NCBI RefSeq assembly: GCF_000743575.1 | Contig: NZ_JQGC01000025.1 | Location: forward strand, 1 to 43,406 | DNA: 43,406 nucleotides | Direction of reading: 5' to 3' | From: Devosia riboflavina | GTDB taxonomy: Bacteria > Pseudomonadota > Alphaproteobacteria > Rhizobiales > Devosiaceae | In this document: in pieces, positions 1 to 6,933 of the stretch | Layout: each line of letters begins with the position of its first letter | Position numbering within the stretch: position 1 is the stretch's first letter | Made by a program: the position numbers and the translations under genes | Notes under the pieces: model-generated | What the model saw: only the letters and a program-made list of their open reading frames with translations | The model's database searches: none | Told to the model about the DNA's origin: nothing

Positions 1-4
1 AAGC

Positions 5-1981
5 TCAACCCTGAATCTGTGCCATGGGCGCTGACGGGGAACACGAAGGATAGCTCGTCGGCTCCAATCCTTGCCGTCGCTTGAGATAGGGATGGACCAT
101 GTCACCCTGAATCGGCCCCGGGCGAACGATGGCGACTTCGATGACGAGGTCATAGAACTCGCTCGGCTTCAGCCGCGGCAGCATGGACATCTGCGCCCGG
201 CTCTCGATCTGGAAGACCCCGATCGTGTCGGCCCGGTGGGTCATTCGATAGACCCGCGGATCTTCCTGCGGCACCGTCGCCAGGGTCAGCGACTGGCCAT
301 AGTGCTGGCGCATCAGGTTGAAGGCTCTTCGGATGCAGCTCAACATGCCGAGTGCCAGGACGTCGACCTTGAGGATACCGAGTTCGTCGAGATCGTCCTT
401 GTTCCACTCGATAACCGTCCGGTCCTCCATGGCGGCGTTCGAGATAGGCACCAGATGATCCAGCCGATCGCGGGTGATAACGAAGCCACCGACATGCTGA
501 CCAATGTGCCTGGGAAAGCCGTAGAGCTCATTGGCGATGGTCATGACCATGCGGATCAGATGATCTTCGGGATCGATGCCGATCTGACGCATGCGGTCTT
601 CGGGAATGTCGATACTGCCCCATCCCCAGTTCAAACCGCTGATCATGCCGATGGTGTCGTCGCTCATGCCGAAAACCTTACCGACGTCTCGGATCGCGCC
701 CTTCGCCCTATAGGTGATGACATTCGCGGTGAGGCCGGCCCGATGGCGGCCGTACTTCTGGTAGATGTACTGCATCACCTCTTCGCGCCGTTCGTGCTCG
801 AAGTCGACGTCGATGTCGGGCGGCTCGTCGCGCTCGGTCGATACGAAGCGCTCGAACAAAAGATCGACCAGCATCGGGTCGACTTCGGTGATGCCGAGAC
901 AGAAACAGACGGCAGAATTGGCTGCAGATCCCCTGCCCTGACAAAGGATACCGCGCTCCTGCCGGGCAAAGCGGACGATGTCCTGCACAGTGAGGAAATA
1001 CGGTGCGTAGCCCATCTCGCCAATCAGGGCGAGTTCGTGAGCGAGGCCCTTCTCGACCTTGCCCGGGATACCGCCAGGATATCGCGAACGTGCCCCCTCG
1101 TAGCTCAGCCTCTCCAGGGTCTGCTGGGCGGTTTCGCCATTGCCGACAGTCTCCTCGGGATAGATGTATTTCAACTCGTCGAGGTTGAAGGAGATAAGCG
1201 AGAGGAACCTGTTGGTCTCAGCGAGCGCCTCGGGATGATCCCTGAACAGGGAGGCCATGTCATACGGATCATGGATATGGCGGTATGCGTGGGGCGCCAG
1301 GAGAAAACCGGCTTCATCGATCTTCACATGTTCACGGATGCAGGTCAGAACGTCCTGAACCATTCTGCGTCGCGGCTCATGATAAAGCGGGTCCATGCTC
1401 GCCAGCATCGGCAGCTCATGGGCACGACAGCCGGCGGCCAACCGATTGAGACGAGCCGTGTCCTGCCCGTCGTATCGATAGGTCGCGGCAACCCACACTC
1501 TTCCCGGTGCCGACTTCGCCAACGCGGCCGCGACGAGGAGATCGTCCTCGACTTGCTCGTCCCGGGGCACCACGATCAGCAATTGTCCATCTATGTGAGT
1601 CACCAGATCCCGGCGTTCGAGATGGCATTCGCCCTTGGGAGCGCGGCGATTTCCCAACGTCAGCAGCGCGCTCAGGCGACCATAGGCAGATCTGTCGGTG
1701 GGATAGACCGCCACATCCGGCGTGCCATCGGCAAAGACAAGTCGCGAGCCCGTCACGTGGCGGAAATTCGGAAACTCCTTGGCTTGGTCGCGGGCGGCAG
1801 CGAAGGCGCGGACGACGCCCGAAAGACTATTGCGATCGCAAATGCCAATGCCGGTCAGGCCGAGCCCCGCCGCCATGCCAACCATCTCGAACGGGTGTGA
1901 AGCGCCCCTGAGAAAGCTGAAGTTGGTCGCTGCCAAAAGCTCGGCATAGGACGTCGCTGCCGGCAGTGGAGGGACAGGCAT
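5..1981 (-). pseudogene. dnaE2: Error-prone DNA polymerase DnaE2, frameshifted and truncated
   Basis: This is the N-terminal 60 percent of a DnaE2-type C-family polymerase, which performs SOS mutagenic translesion synthesis, normally with ImuA and ImuB. The PHP domain occupies roughly residues 10-230. The polymerase motif PPDIDVDFE at residues 387-395 carries two catalytic aspartates, and the third is probably in ILKVDVLAL. The family is normally about 1050-1100 residues, but this frame stops at 658. Homology is lost after about residue 646 (after GLEPTSYPS). The next frame reads HGTDSGLS up to the window edge, close to the usual HG..DEL of the family. A one-base loss (or two-base gain) near positions 40-50 is therefore more likely than a rearrangement. 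The start at 1981 lies 21 bases from a LexA box. No imuA or imuB lies upstream. Confidence 0.88.
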
Positions 1982-2002
1982 GGTTGACTCTTGACGAAGT
2001 TT

Positions 2003-2017
2003 GTTCTTCTTATGTTC
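2003..2017. promoter_or_regulatory. LexA (SOS) box GTTC-N7-GTTC
   Basis: The plus strand reads GTTC, seven bases, GTTC, a perfect match to the LexA box of Rhizobiales and relatives. It lies between the dnaE2 start (1981, minus strand) and a plus-strand small ORF starting at 2045, so it could control both directions. Its position just upstream of dnaE2 agrees with SOS control of that gene. Confidence 0.85.
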
Positions 2018-2044
2018 TCATTCCGAATGGTCGGGAGAGTCAAG

Positions 2045-2170
2045 ATGGACGCGATCACAAGCCGAGTGCTGTGGATACCAGGTAGAGGCGAGGAGGAAGA
2101 GCGGCACCAGCAGACGGTGGCACTGGTTCACCCGATGGCCAAGGTATTCAATCTGGGACATCGGCGATGA
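2045..2170 (+). CDS. Possible 41-residue small protein, SOS-linked
   Basis: A 41-codon ORF begins MDAITSRVLW and ends FNLGHRR. A purine-rich GGGAGAG stretch sits about six bases before the ATG. Its TGA overlaps the ATG of the next gene (ATGA), a typical sign of translational coupling. It starts 28 bases from the LexA box on the opposite side from dnaE2, so it could be part of a divergent SOS unit. No family is recognised and there is no membrane segment. It may equally be a short upstream ORF or non-coding. Confidence 0.4.
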   Translation: MDAITSRVLWIPGRGEEEERHQQTVALVHPMAKVFNLGHRR

Positions 2171-2610
2171 CCAGTCCCTGGACCTTCATCCACAAGCACC
2201 GAAACCCGAACCATCCTGATCTGCGAGGATGCTGGCCGAGCGAGGCCGATGCCCGGGGATATCATGGACTGGTGCTCGTGCCCTTCTACGATCCACACCG
2301 TGGCGCCACGTTGTGGGGATGGTGGGAATTGCGCCATGGGCTGAGCAATGACCCGATACTGTTCATCAGGGCCGACAACGACGAAATGGCCGAGGAATAC
2401 GGGGCGAAAGTCGCGGAAATGGCGAACTGGGAACATATGCGAACAGTTCCCGAATGGACTGCCCCTCCTCATTCGTACGAGTTGATCGACTACCTTCGTT
2501 CGACATACGAGGTTTTCTACCAGCCGAACTTCGAGGCGCTGTGGTCGAAGCCCGCCAGTCGCGCCCAGGAGATAGAGGATTGGGAACGAGAGGTACCCTA
2601 CGGAAGCTAG
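2167..2610 (+). CDS. Hypothetical protein, 147 residues
   Basis: No family recognised. The protein begins MTSPWTFIHKHRNPNHP and is rich in aromatic and acidic residues, with clusters such as LWGWWELRHG. It has no signal peptide or membrane helix and looks like a soluble cytoplasmic protein. The start is supported by the ATGA overlap with the 41-codon ORF. Codon composition is like the surrounding genes. Because transcription would start near the LexA box at 2003-2017, an SOS-related role is possible but unproven. Confidence 0.6.
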   Translation: MTSPWTFIHKHRNPNHPDLRGCWPSEADARGYHGLVLVPFYDPHRGATLWGWWELRHGLSNDPILFIRADNDEMAEEYGAKVAEMANWEHMRTVPEWTAPPHSYELIDYLRSTYEVFYQPNFEALWSKPASRAQEIEDWEREVPYGS

Positions 2611-2751
2611 GGAGCGGTGAGCCAAAGCACCGCGGAGTTCTGCTGATCGCGCTGGCGACTGCCGCTTCGGTAGCACGGAGTGTTCAAATCACCCTCGGGT
2701 CGGACCGATTGAACCGGGGCGTTTTATTCTTCGACGCGAGGGTTGGATAAC

Positions 2752-2982
2752 TCACCAGGGGGCAGCCTGGGCCAGCGCCTGACCTCCATCCTCTGCCCTG
2801 CCCTTCTGTACGCACACCGGGCTACCGTCGTAACCGCAATAGCTAAGGCGTCCGTCAGTGCGCACACGACCGAAGGCAGCATTTGGCGTGCCGCATTCTT
2901 CACAAAAATAGATCGGAAACTTGTGCTCGGCGTCGGCGGTCGACGAGATCGCGCCAGTGGCGGATTGAAACTTTGTCGGCAT
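2752..2982 (-). CDS. Small zinc-ribbon-like protein
   Basis: A 76-residue protein with four cysteines at residues 27, 30, 49 and 57 (FCEEC, then YCG and PVC), the spacing of a compact zinc ribbon. The rest is low complexity. ATG 2982 is chosen because the longer frame would run into the divergent gene; the ribosome site is weak. It is divergent from the helix-turn-helix gene at 3044, with a 10-base palindrome in the gap. Function is unknown; metal binding is inferred from the cysteines only. Confidence 0.5.
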   Translation of the reverse strand: MPTKFQSATGAISSTADAEHKFPIYFCEECGTPNAAFGRVRTDGRLSYCGYDGSPVCVQKGRAEDGGQALAQAAPW

Positions 2983-3000
2983 GGTCTCAGGTGGAATCGG

Positions 3001-3010
3001 TTTCGCGAAA
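3001..3010. promoter_or_regulatory. Palindrome TTTCGCGAAA between divergent genes
   Basis: A perfect 10-base palindrome lies in the 61-base gap between the zinc-ribbon gene and the helix-turn-helix gene, 33 bases before the latter. It could be the operator of that small DNA-binding protein. A palindrome this short can also occur by chance. Confidence 0.3.
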
Positions 3011-3043
3011 GTGGCATTATCGATAGCAGCCGAGGAGACGGTC

Positions 3044-3274
3044 TTGAAAGCCGAACGCTTCAATCAAGCCCTGAAGTCGCTGCACTGGTCCAAGGAAACC
3101 TTGGCTTCGATGCTCGGCTGCGACCTCAGTTTGGTTGAAGCCTACGCCAGTGGAGCAGTTGAACCCCCACCGAAGCTCAGCGCATGGCTGGAAGTGCTCG
3201 CGCAGCTTCATGACGATTTGGCGGATCAGATGCCTAAGTCCCTCGCTGGTCAAAGGTACGACAGCAACCGCTAA
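3044..3274 (+). CDS. Small helix-turn-helix (XRE-like) protein
   Basis: A 76-residue protein starting at TTG 3044, preceded at good spacing by GAGGAG. The segment RFNQALKSLHWSKETLASMLGC followed by DLSLVEAYASG matches the helical pattern of an XRE-type DNA-binding domain, with a conserved-looking VEAYASGAVEPPPKLSAWLE tail. Small proteins of this layout are frequent in Rhizobiales and may act as regulators. The upstream ATG at 2981 gives a longer frame but lacks a ribosome site and overlaps the opposite gene. Target unknown; the palindrome at 3001 is a candidate. Confidence 0.65.
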   Translation: MKAERFNQALKSLHWSKETLASMLGCDLSLVEAYASGAVEPPPKLSAWLEVLAQLHDDLADQMPKSLAGQRYDSNR

Positions 3275-3424
3275 CTCGGGCGGAGCCAACCGCGGCCGGT
3301 CGACCCGACCAGACGGATTGAAAGGGCCCGATGGAGTACGCCGCCGAAACGCCGGTGAATTGTCAAAGTCAAATGAAGAGACCGCCGCAACCTGCTAGAA
3401 ATTCCGCTTCAAGGGGGAACTGGC

Positions 3425-3655
3425 TTGGGCAAATTTCGAGTCATTGATTTGCGCTCCAATACAATTGAGCCGGAGCACATAGTTGACGCCCGCTCGCCTG
3501 AAGATGCGGCGTTGCTGGCATTGGGAGAGAAAGGCATTCGGGGCGGCCAGAACCGGACGCGCCTATTTTGTCGCGTCTATTGGGTTCAGGAGGGGCAGAC
3601 GAACATGGTCAGGCTCTATCGGCCCCTATGGGAGGAGCCGGACGCTCAAAATTAG
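3425..3655 (+). CDS. Hypothetical protein, 76 residues
   Basis: Starts at TTG 3425 with a strong AAGGGGGAA ribosome site upstream. The product begins MGKFRVIDLRSNTIEPEHIVDA, then SPEDAALLALG, and ends in an acidic, aromatic tail. The layout (short beta strands, then an alanine-rich helix, then beta strands) resembles the small alpha/beta proteins common in Rhizobiales, but no named family is recognised. It is followed 58 bases later by another small gene on the same strand, so the two may be co-transcribed. Confidence 0.6.
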   Translation: MGKFRVIDLRSNTIEPEHIVDARSPEDAALLALGEKGIRGGQNRTRLFCRVYWVQEGQTNMVRLYRPLWEEPDAQN

Positions 3656-3713
3656 GTGCTCGCCTTGCCCCTGGGGCGCCATACTTCTAAATTCGCGGCA
3701 GAGAGGTTTGACT

Positions 3714-3947
3714 ATGGAACAGCATTCTCAGGTCCTCACCACCGAAGTTGAGTTCGACGGTAATTCCTACACGGCCACATACTTCGTCGAACACGGCATC
3801 ATCCACGCCAATATCGACGGTAGACTAGTGCACGCGCCCCTCACCCAAGAAGAAGCTCAACGAACTGTGCAGGCAATGCTGACAGGCCATCTGCTCCAGA
3901 CCCATCGCAAGTCGGCGCAGCGTGATAGCTGGATGGACCACGCTTGA
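3714..3947 (+). CDS. Hypothetical protein, 77 residues
   Basis: ATG 3714 has AGAGG about ten bases upstream. The product alternates polar and hydrophobic residues in strands (EVEFDGNSYTATYFVEHG, IIHANIDGR) followed by an amphipathic helix (TQEEAQRTVQAMLTGHLL). It therefore looks like a real small beta-beta-beta-alpha protein. No family is recognised. It is the last gene before a 380-base non-coding stretch with several hairpins. Confidence 0.6.
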   Translation: MEQHSQVLTTEVEFDGNSYTATYFVEHGIIHANIDGRLVHAPLTQEEAQRTVQAMLTGHLLQTHRKSAQRDSWMDHA

Positions 3948-4026
3948 ACCAGTCGTGAAATGCGCGCTCAGGGGACAACGCACGACTTCATTGCCTTAGC
4001 GACGGGCTCCGCATTGCCCATGCCCC

Positions 4027-4045
4027 CGCGGAGTCCGCGACTTTT
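4027..4045 (+). terminator. Terminator-like hairpin with T-run
   Basis: The stem CGCGG/CCGCG has a three-base loop and is followed by ACTTTT. It lies 79 bases after the stop of the gene ending at 3947 and is the first hairpin downstream of it. Confidence 0.45.
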
Positions 4046-4085
4046 ATTGGGAAGGCTCGGAGCGTTGTTGCAGGCACTTGGGAAG

Positions 4086-4115
4086 GCTTCGACTTTGAGG
4101 GCGGTCGAAGCTTTT
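4086..4115 (+). terminator. Hairpin GCTTCGAC/GTCGAAGC followed by TTTT
   Basis: A perfect 8-base stem (4086-4093 with 4104-4111) with a 10-base loop, directly followed by four T. This is the classical form of an intrinsic terminator, or the 3' part of a small RNA. Confidence 0.5.
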
Positions 4116-4134
4116 CGTTCTTCACTCAATATGG

Positions 4135-4152
4135 AACCGAAGTATTTCGGTT
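4135..4152. other. Hairpin AACCGAA/TTCGGTT
   Basis: A perfect 7-base stem with a four-base loop (GTAT). No T-run follows, so it is not an obvious terminator. It lies between two other hairpins. Confidence 0.45.
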
Positions 4153-4163
4153 CATACGGCAGA

Positions 4164-4203
4164 GTGCCCAGGCGAGTTCGAGAGCCTGACTTGTACTGGG
4201 CAC
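4164..4203. other. Long hairpin GTGCCCAG/CTGGGCAC with a competing inner stem
   Basis: An 8-base perfect stem joins 4164-4171 to 4196-4203. Inside it AGGC (4170-4173) can pair with GCCT (4184-4187). The two stems share bases 4170-4171, so they partly exclude one another. The arrangement is compatible with a switching RNA but is unproven. Confidence 0.4.
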
Positions 4204-4209
4204 CAACCC

Positions 4210-4258
4210 AAAAGCCGCCTCGTACCTCAACAGAAGGACGATGAGCGGCTTTTGTTTT
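4210..4258. terminator. Bidirectional terminator-like hairpin AAAAGCCGC/GCGGCTTTT
   Basis: A 9-base stem (4210-4218 with 4245-4253) has a T-rich 3' side on both strands and is followed by GTTTT on the plus strand. It lies between the plus-strand small genes and the convergent minus-strand gene ending at 4328, so it could serve both. The loop is long (26 bases), though it can be partly paired. Confidence 0.5.
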
Positions 4259-4327
4259 AGGTCATCCATGTTTCCCTAACCGACGACCGAGAGCGGGAAT
4301 GGCCAAGGGACTGCTTCGTCGACAAAG

Positions 4328-4621
4328 TCAGTATTTGGCGCTGGCGTCGCTCGCAGGAAAGCTTTCGTCCACCGCTTCATCTACGTCATCCCATTTCCTC
4401 GGGGTTTCCGCCTGTGCGTTAGCGCCGGCATCTCGCACCTGTACCGGGGAATCCTTCGGGCCCGGTTTGCGCCCCTGAGGCATCGCGGCAGCAGAGTCCT
4501 TCGAGACATTGTTGGGATCGGGCGGCGTTTGACCGACCTCGGGCACTGGCGTTTCGTCGGCGTCACTGCCTGGTTCAACGTCTTTGAGGTTGGTCTTCTG
4601 GGAATATTCTGTCTTGGACAT
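4328..4621 (-). CDS. Small disordered protein with DESFPASD tail
   Basis: A 97-residue, proline- and acid-rich protein predicted to be mostly disordered. It ends in WDDVDEAVDESFPASDASAKY. The motif DE(A/S).DESFPASD recurs at the C-terminus of many small Rhizobiales proteins of unknown function. A strong ribosome site, AAGGAGAT, precedes the ATG but falls inside a perfect inverted repeat (4622-4651). A near match to an EcfG promoter (GGAAC-N16-CGCT, 4672 to 4648 on the minus strand) suggests stress control, like the neighbouring ku genes. Role unknown. Confidence 0.65.
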   Translation of the reverse strand: MSKTEYSQKTNLKDVEPGSDADETPVPEVGQTPPDPNNVSKDSAAAMPQGRKPGPKDSPVQVRDAGANAQAETPRKWDDVDEAVDESFPASDASAKY

Positions 4622-4651
4622 CGCTGATCTCCTTTTTGATCGAGATCAGCG
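4622..4651 (-). promoter_or_regulatory. Perfect inverted repeat covering the ribosome site of the 4621 gene
   Basis: The 10-base arms CGCTGATCTC (4622-4631) and GAGATCAGCG (4642-4651) end directly at the start codon. In a minus-strand transcript the GGAGA of the ribosome site would be paired, so the hairpin could hide it. If transcription starts at the EcfG-like site, the 5' arm would be only partly transcribed, and the repeat could instead be a DNA operator. Confidence 0.55.
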
Positions 4652-4710
4652 GTTCACCCGGGAGAAAGTTCCACCGTGGCGACAACTGAGATTTCCCCGC
4701 CTCATTTCGC

Positions 4711-4736
4711 GGAACACCTTGGGGTGGCGACACGTT
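4711..4736 (+). promoter_or_regulatory. EcfG general-stress promoter of the first ku gene
   Basis: GGAAC (4711-4715), 17 bases, CGTT (4733-4736): an exact match to the consensus of EcfG/RpoE2-type sigma factors of alphaproteobacteria. The -10 element is 28 bases before the ku start at 4765. Confidence 0.85.
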
Positions 4737-4764
4737 TTCGTCTCGGGAACTCGGAGTGTTCGAA

Positions 4765-5622
4765 ATGGCTGCTCGTGCCGTCTGGTCTGGTGTGGTGAAA
4801 ATCGCGGAGCTCGTCTGCCCCGTGAAGCTCTATACCGCGGCAACGCAATCCGAGCGTATTGCGCTGCACATGGTCAATCGCAGCACTGGCAATCGACTAA
4901 AGCGCGTCTACGTGGACGACAAGACGGGTAAACCTGTCGAGAAAGAAGATCAGGTCAAAGGCTATGAGGCGCACGAGGGCTCGTACGTCATCCTTGAACC
5001 GGAGGAGATCACCGCGGCGGTGCCAGACAGCGACAAGGTCTTGAAGGTCGAGCATTTCATCACCTGCAGCCAGATCGAGACCACGTATTTCGACAAACCC
5101 TATTATCTGCTGCCGGCAAACGAGGTGGGCGAGGAAGCCTTCATGCTGATCCGCGAAGCGCTGCGGAAAAAAAAGGCGGCCGCCATCGCCTATACCGTGC
5201 TCTTCCGCCGTCTTCGACCCGTACTGATCCGCGCTCACCGGAAAGGGCTTATAGCAACGACGCTCAATTTCGACTACGAGGTTCGCTCGTCCAGGCAGGC
5301 GTTCAAGGGCATTCCGAAGCTCAAGATCGCAGACGAAATGCTGGAATTGGCTCAGCATATTCTCAAGACCAAAGCCGGAAAGTTTGACCCCGAAAAATTC
5401 GACGACCGCTATGAGGAGGCCCTTGCTGAGCTCGTTAAGGCCAAAGTTGAGGGCCGCAAGATTATTCCCTTCAAGCGTCCCGAAACGACCAAGCCCAACG
5501 ACCTTCTTGAAGCGCTGCGGATGAGTGCGGCAGGCAAGCCCGCGACGCCGCAGGGCAAGGCCCGGACCAGCAAGGCCGCGGTGGCAAAGAAATCTGGCGC
5601 TCCGCGGCGAAAGGCAAGCTAG
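4765..5622 (+). CDS. ku: Ku protein of bacterial NHEJ (first copy)
   Basis: A 285-residue Ku-family protein. Ku binds double-strand DNA ends and recruits LigD in non-homologous end joining. Visible family signs are the N-terminal AVWSGVVKIAELVCPVKLYTA, HMVNRSTGNRLKRVYVD, the FDKPYYLLP strand and LIREALRKKKAAAIA, with a basic, lysine/alanine-rich tail from about residue 250. Length is normal for bacterial Ku (about 260-300). ATG 4765 is preferred over GTG 4756 because GGAG lies eight bases before it. It is driven by a perfect EcfG promoter, and it converges with a second ku gene, sharing a CTAG at the stops. No ligD is in the window. Confidence 0.95.
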   Translation: MAARAVWSGVVKIAELVCPVKLYTAATQSERIALHMVNRSTGNRLKRVYVDDKTGKPVEKEDQVKGYEAHEGSYVILEPEEITAAVPDSDKVLKVEHFITCSQIETTYFDKPYYLLPANEVGEEAFMLIREALRKKKAAAIAYTVLFRRLRPVLIRAHRKGLIATTLNFDYEVRSSRQAFKGIPKLKIADEMLELAQHILKTKAGKFDPEKFDDRYEEALAELVKAKVEGRKIIPFKRPETTKPNDLLEALRMSAAGKPATPQGKARTSKAAVAKKSGAPRRKAS

Positions 5623-6449
5623 CGGCGGGTCTTCTTGGCAGGGGCTTCGGGCTTGCCTTCGAGACTCTTCTTGAGGGCGGCCATCAGGTCGATGACATTG
5701 TTCGGAGCTTCGACGTCTTCCTCTCTTTCAGCGTCGGCCTTGGGGCGATCCTTCTTCGTCTTTCGCTGTTTTTGCTTGATGATATCGAGCAGGCGGTCCT
5801 GCACGGGATCTTCGACCATATCGTCGGACCAGGTGGTCGTTCGCTCTTCAATGAGTTGTTCGACCATTGCGAGCATCTTCTTGTCGACGGGCTTGTCGTC
5901 GACCTCTTTCCAATACTCATCTTCATCGCGGACCTCATCGCCGAAACGCAGGGTCCAAAGCAGGATGCCCGCATCCCAGGGCTGCAGCATGACCGCGCGC
6001 TCCCGGCTGTTGATGACAAGACGGGCGATTCCGACCACGTCGGCGTCCGCCATGGCTTGACGGATGACGACGAACGCTTCTTCGCCAACCTCATCGGCGG
6101 GCGTTACGAAGTAAGGGCTTTCGAAATAGGTCCACTCGATGGAATCGGCCGGTGCGAATTCGTCAATATCGATGGTCCGGGCACTCTCGAGCTTTACGGC
6201 ATCGAGTTCGTCATCCTCCATGATGACATATTCGTCTTCCGCCTTTTCATAGGCTCTGGCCTGATCATCCTTATCGACCACTTTTTCCGATACAGCGTCG
6301 ATATAGCGGGTGGTAATGCGATGATTGGTCTTGCGATTGATGGTGTGAAACTTGACCTTCTCACCTTCGCTGGTCACCGGGGAAAGGATCACGGGACAGT
6401 TTACCAGCGATAATTTTAGGTATCCCTTCCAATATGGTCGAACTGCCAT
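5619..6449 (-). CDS. ku: Ku protein of bacterial NHEJ (second copy)
   Basis: A 276-residue Ku protein, clearly diverged from the first copy. Signs are the N-terminal RPYWKGYLKLSLVNCPV, FHTINRKTNHRI, ESPYFVTPADEVGEEAFVVIRQAM, and a lysine-rich tail ending APAKKTRR. The start ATG 6449 has GGAGG five bases upstream; the longer frame to 7013 is rejected because it runs through pseudogene sequence and across the promoter. A perfect EcfG promoter lies just upstream. In Sinorhizobium several Ku paralogues are known and some act as pairs, so a heteromeric partnership with the first copy is plausible but not shown. Confidence 0.95.
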   Translation of the reverse strand: MAVRPYWKGYLKLSLVNCPVILSPVTSEGEKVKFHTINRKTNHRITTRYIDAVSEKVVDKDDQARAYEKAEDEYVIMEDDELDAVKLESARTIDIDEFAPADSIEWTYFESPYFVTPADEVGEEAFVVIRQAMADADVVGIARLVINSRERAVMLQPWDAGILLWTLRFGDEVRDEDEYWKEVDDKPVDKKMLAMVEQLIEERTTTWSDDMVEDPVQDRLLDIIKQKQRKTKKDRPKADAEREEDVEAPNNVIDLMAALKKSLEGKPEAPAKKTRR

Positions 6450-6475
6450 TTTCGCCTCCGTTTCGCTGCGGTCTA

Positions 6476-6501
6476 AACGCGCTGAGCGCGACAGCTGTTC
6501 C
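6476..6501 (-). promoter_or_regulatory. EcfG general-stress promoter of the second ku gene
   Basis: On the minus strand GGAAC (6501-6497), 17 bases, CGTT (6479-6476), an exact consensus match. The -10 is 26 bases from the ku start at 6449, nearly the same geometry as for the other ku gene. Confidence 0.85.
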
Positions 6502-6519
6502 AAAGGCCAATGTGGCGCG

Positions 6520-6683
6520 CGAACGAGGACCATCCTCGATTTCTCCCAGCCGCGCACGTGACGATTAACGCTTGCAGACTTGAGGCGTTCGGCAAGGATA
6601 GAGTAGCAGGTGATCGATCCGAAGCCCGGCGTCGCCGCCGAGAGGCGACCGTTGCCGCCATTGACGTTGTAGGCGGCGATCTT
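6520..6683 (-). pseudogene. xthA: Gutted exonuclease III gene (xthA), copy 1
   Basis: Only the two ends of an exonuclease III gene remain. The N-terminal KIAAYNVNGGNGR is joined to DAGLRIDHLLL (in the next frame) and then to LAERLKSAS.NRHVRGWEKS. Roughly 200 residues of the middle, with most catalytic residues, are gone. The start codon is now ACG. At least one further frameshift separates the C-terminal pieces. The remnant directly precedes the EcfG promoter of the second ku gene. A second copy with a similar deletion lies at 10052. Confidence 0.8.
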
Positions 6684-6933
6684 CGTGGACAGCGGGCTCA
6701 GGCGACCAGACCGTGGTTCCGTCCACAGATGGCAATGGGCGGAAGTTCGCTCCTGAGATTTGCCGCATGCCTCAAAACTCCCTTTCGGTCGGGGAAAAGA
6801 ACGAGCGACATTCGATGCCGTTGCCGAATGCAGAACGCGCGTATCGCCAATAGCAGTCGCCTGCTCACCACCCAACCGGGCAAGCGGAGAGGATCGCCCG
6901 GATCGGGTATGGCCTCGAGCGCGGGCACATATT

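Larger units (their letters stand above)
3948..4327. other. Hairpin-dense intergenic region
   Basis: No convincing gene lies here; the 94-codon frame at 3960-4244 reads straight through all the hairpins and has no family resemblance. The stretch instead holds five inverted repeats, listed separately (4027-4039, 4086-4111, 4135-4152, 4164-4203, 4210-4253). Three of them are followed by T-runs. This may be a set of stacked terminators between convergent genes or a structured non-coding RNA. Confidence 0.55.

Noticed and set aside
71..1900. A 609-codon open frame on the plus strand opposite dnaE2
   Set aside because: It is the antisense shadow of a GC-rich gene. Its translation has no family features and the opposite strand is clearly DnaE2.
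4164..4206. Possible tRNA 3' end (GTTCGA and CACCA with a matching stem)
   Set aside because: No D arm, anticodon arm or correctly spaced T arm can be folded around it.
3960..4244. A 94-codon plus-strand ORF
   Set aside because: It spans all five hairpins including the terminators, has no ribosome site of note and no protein-like features.
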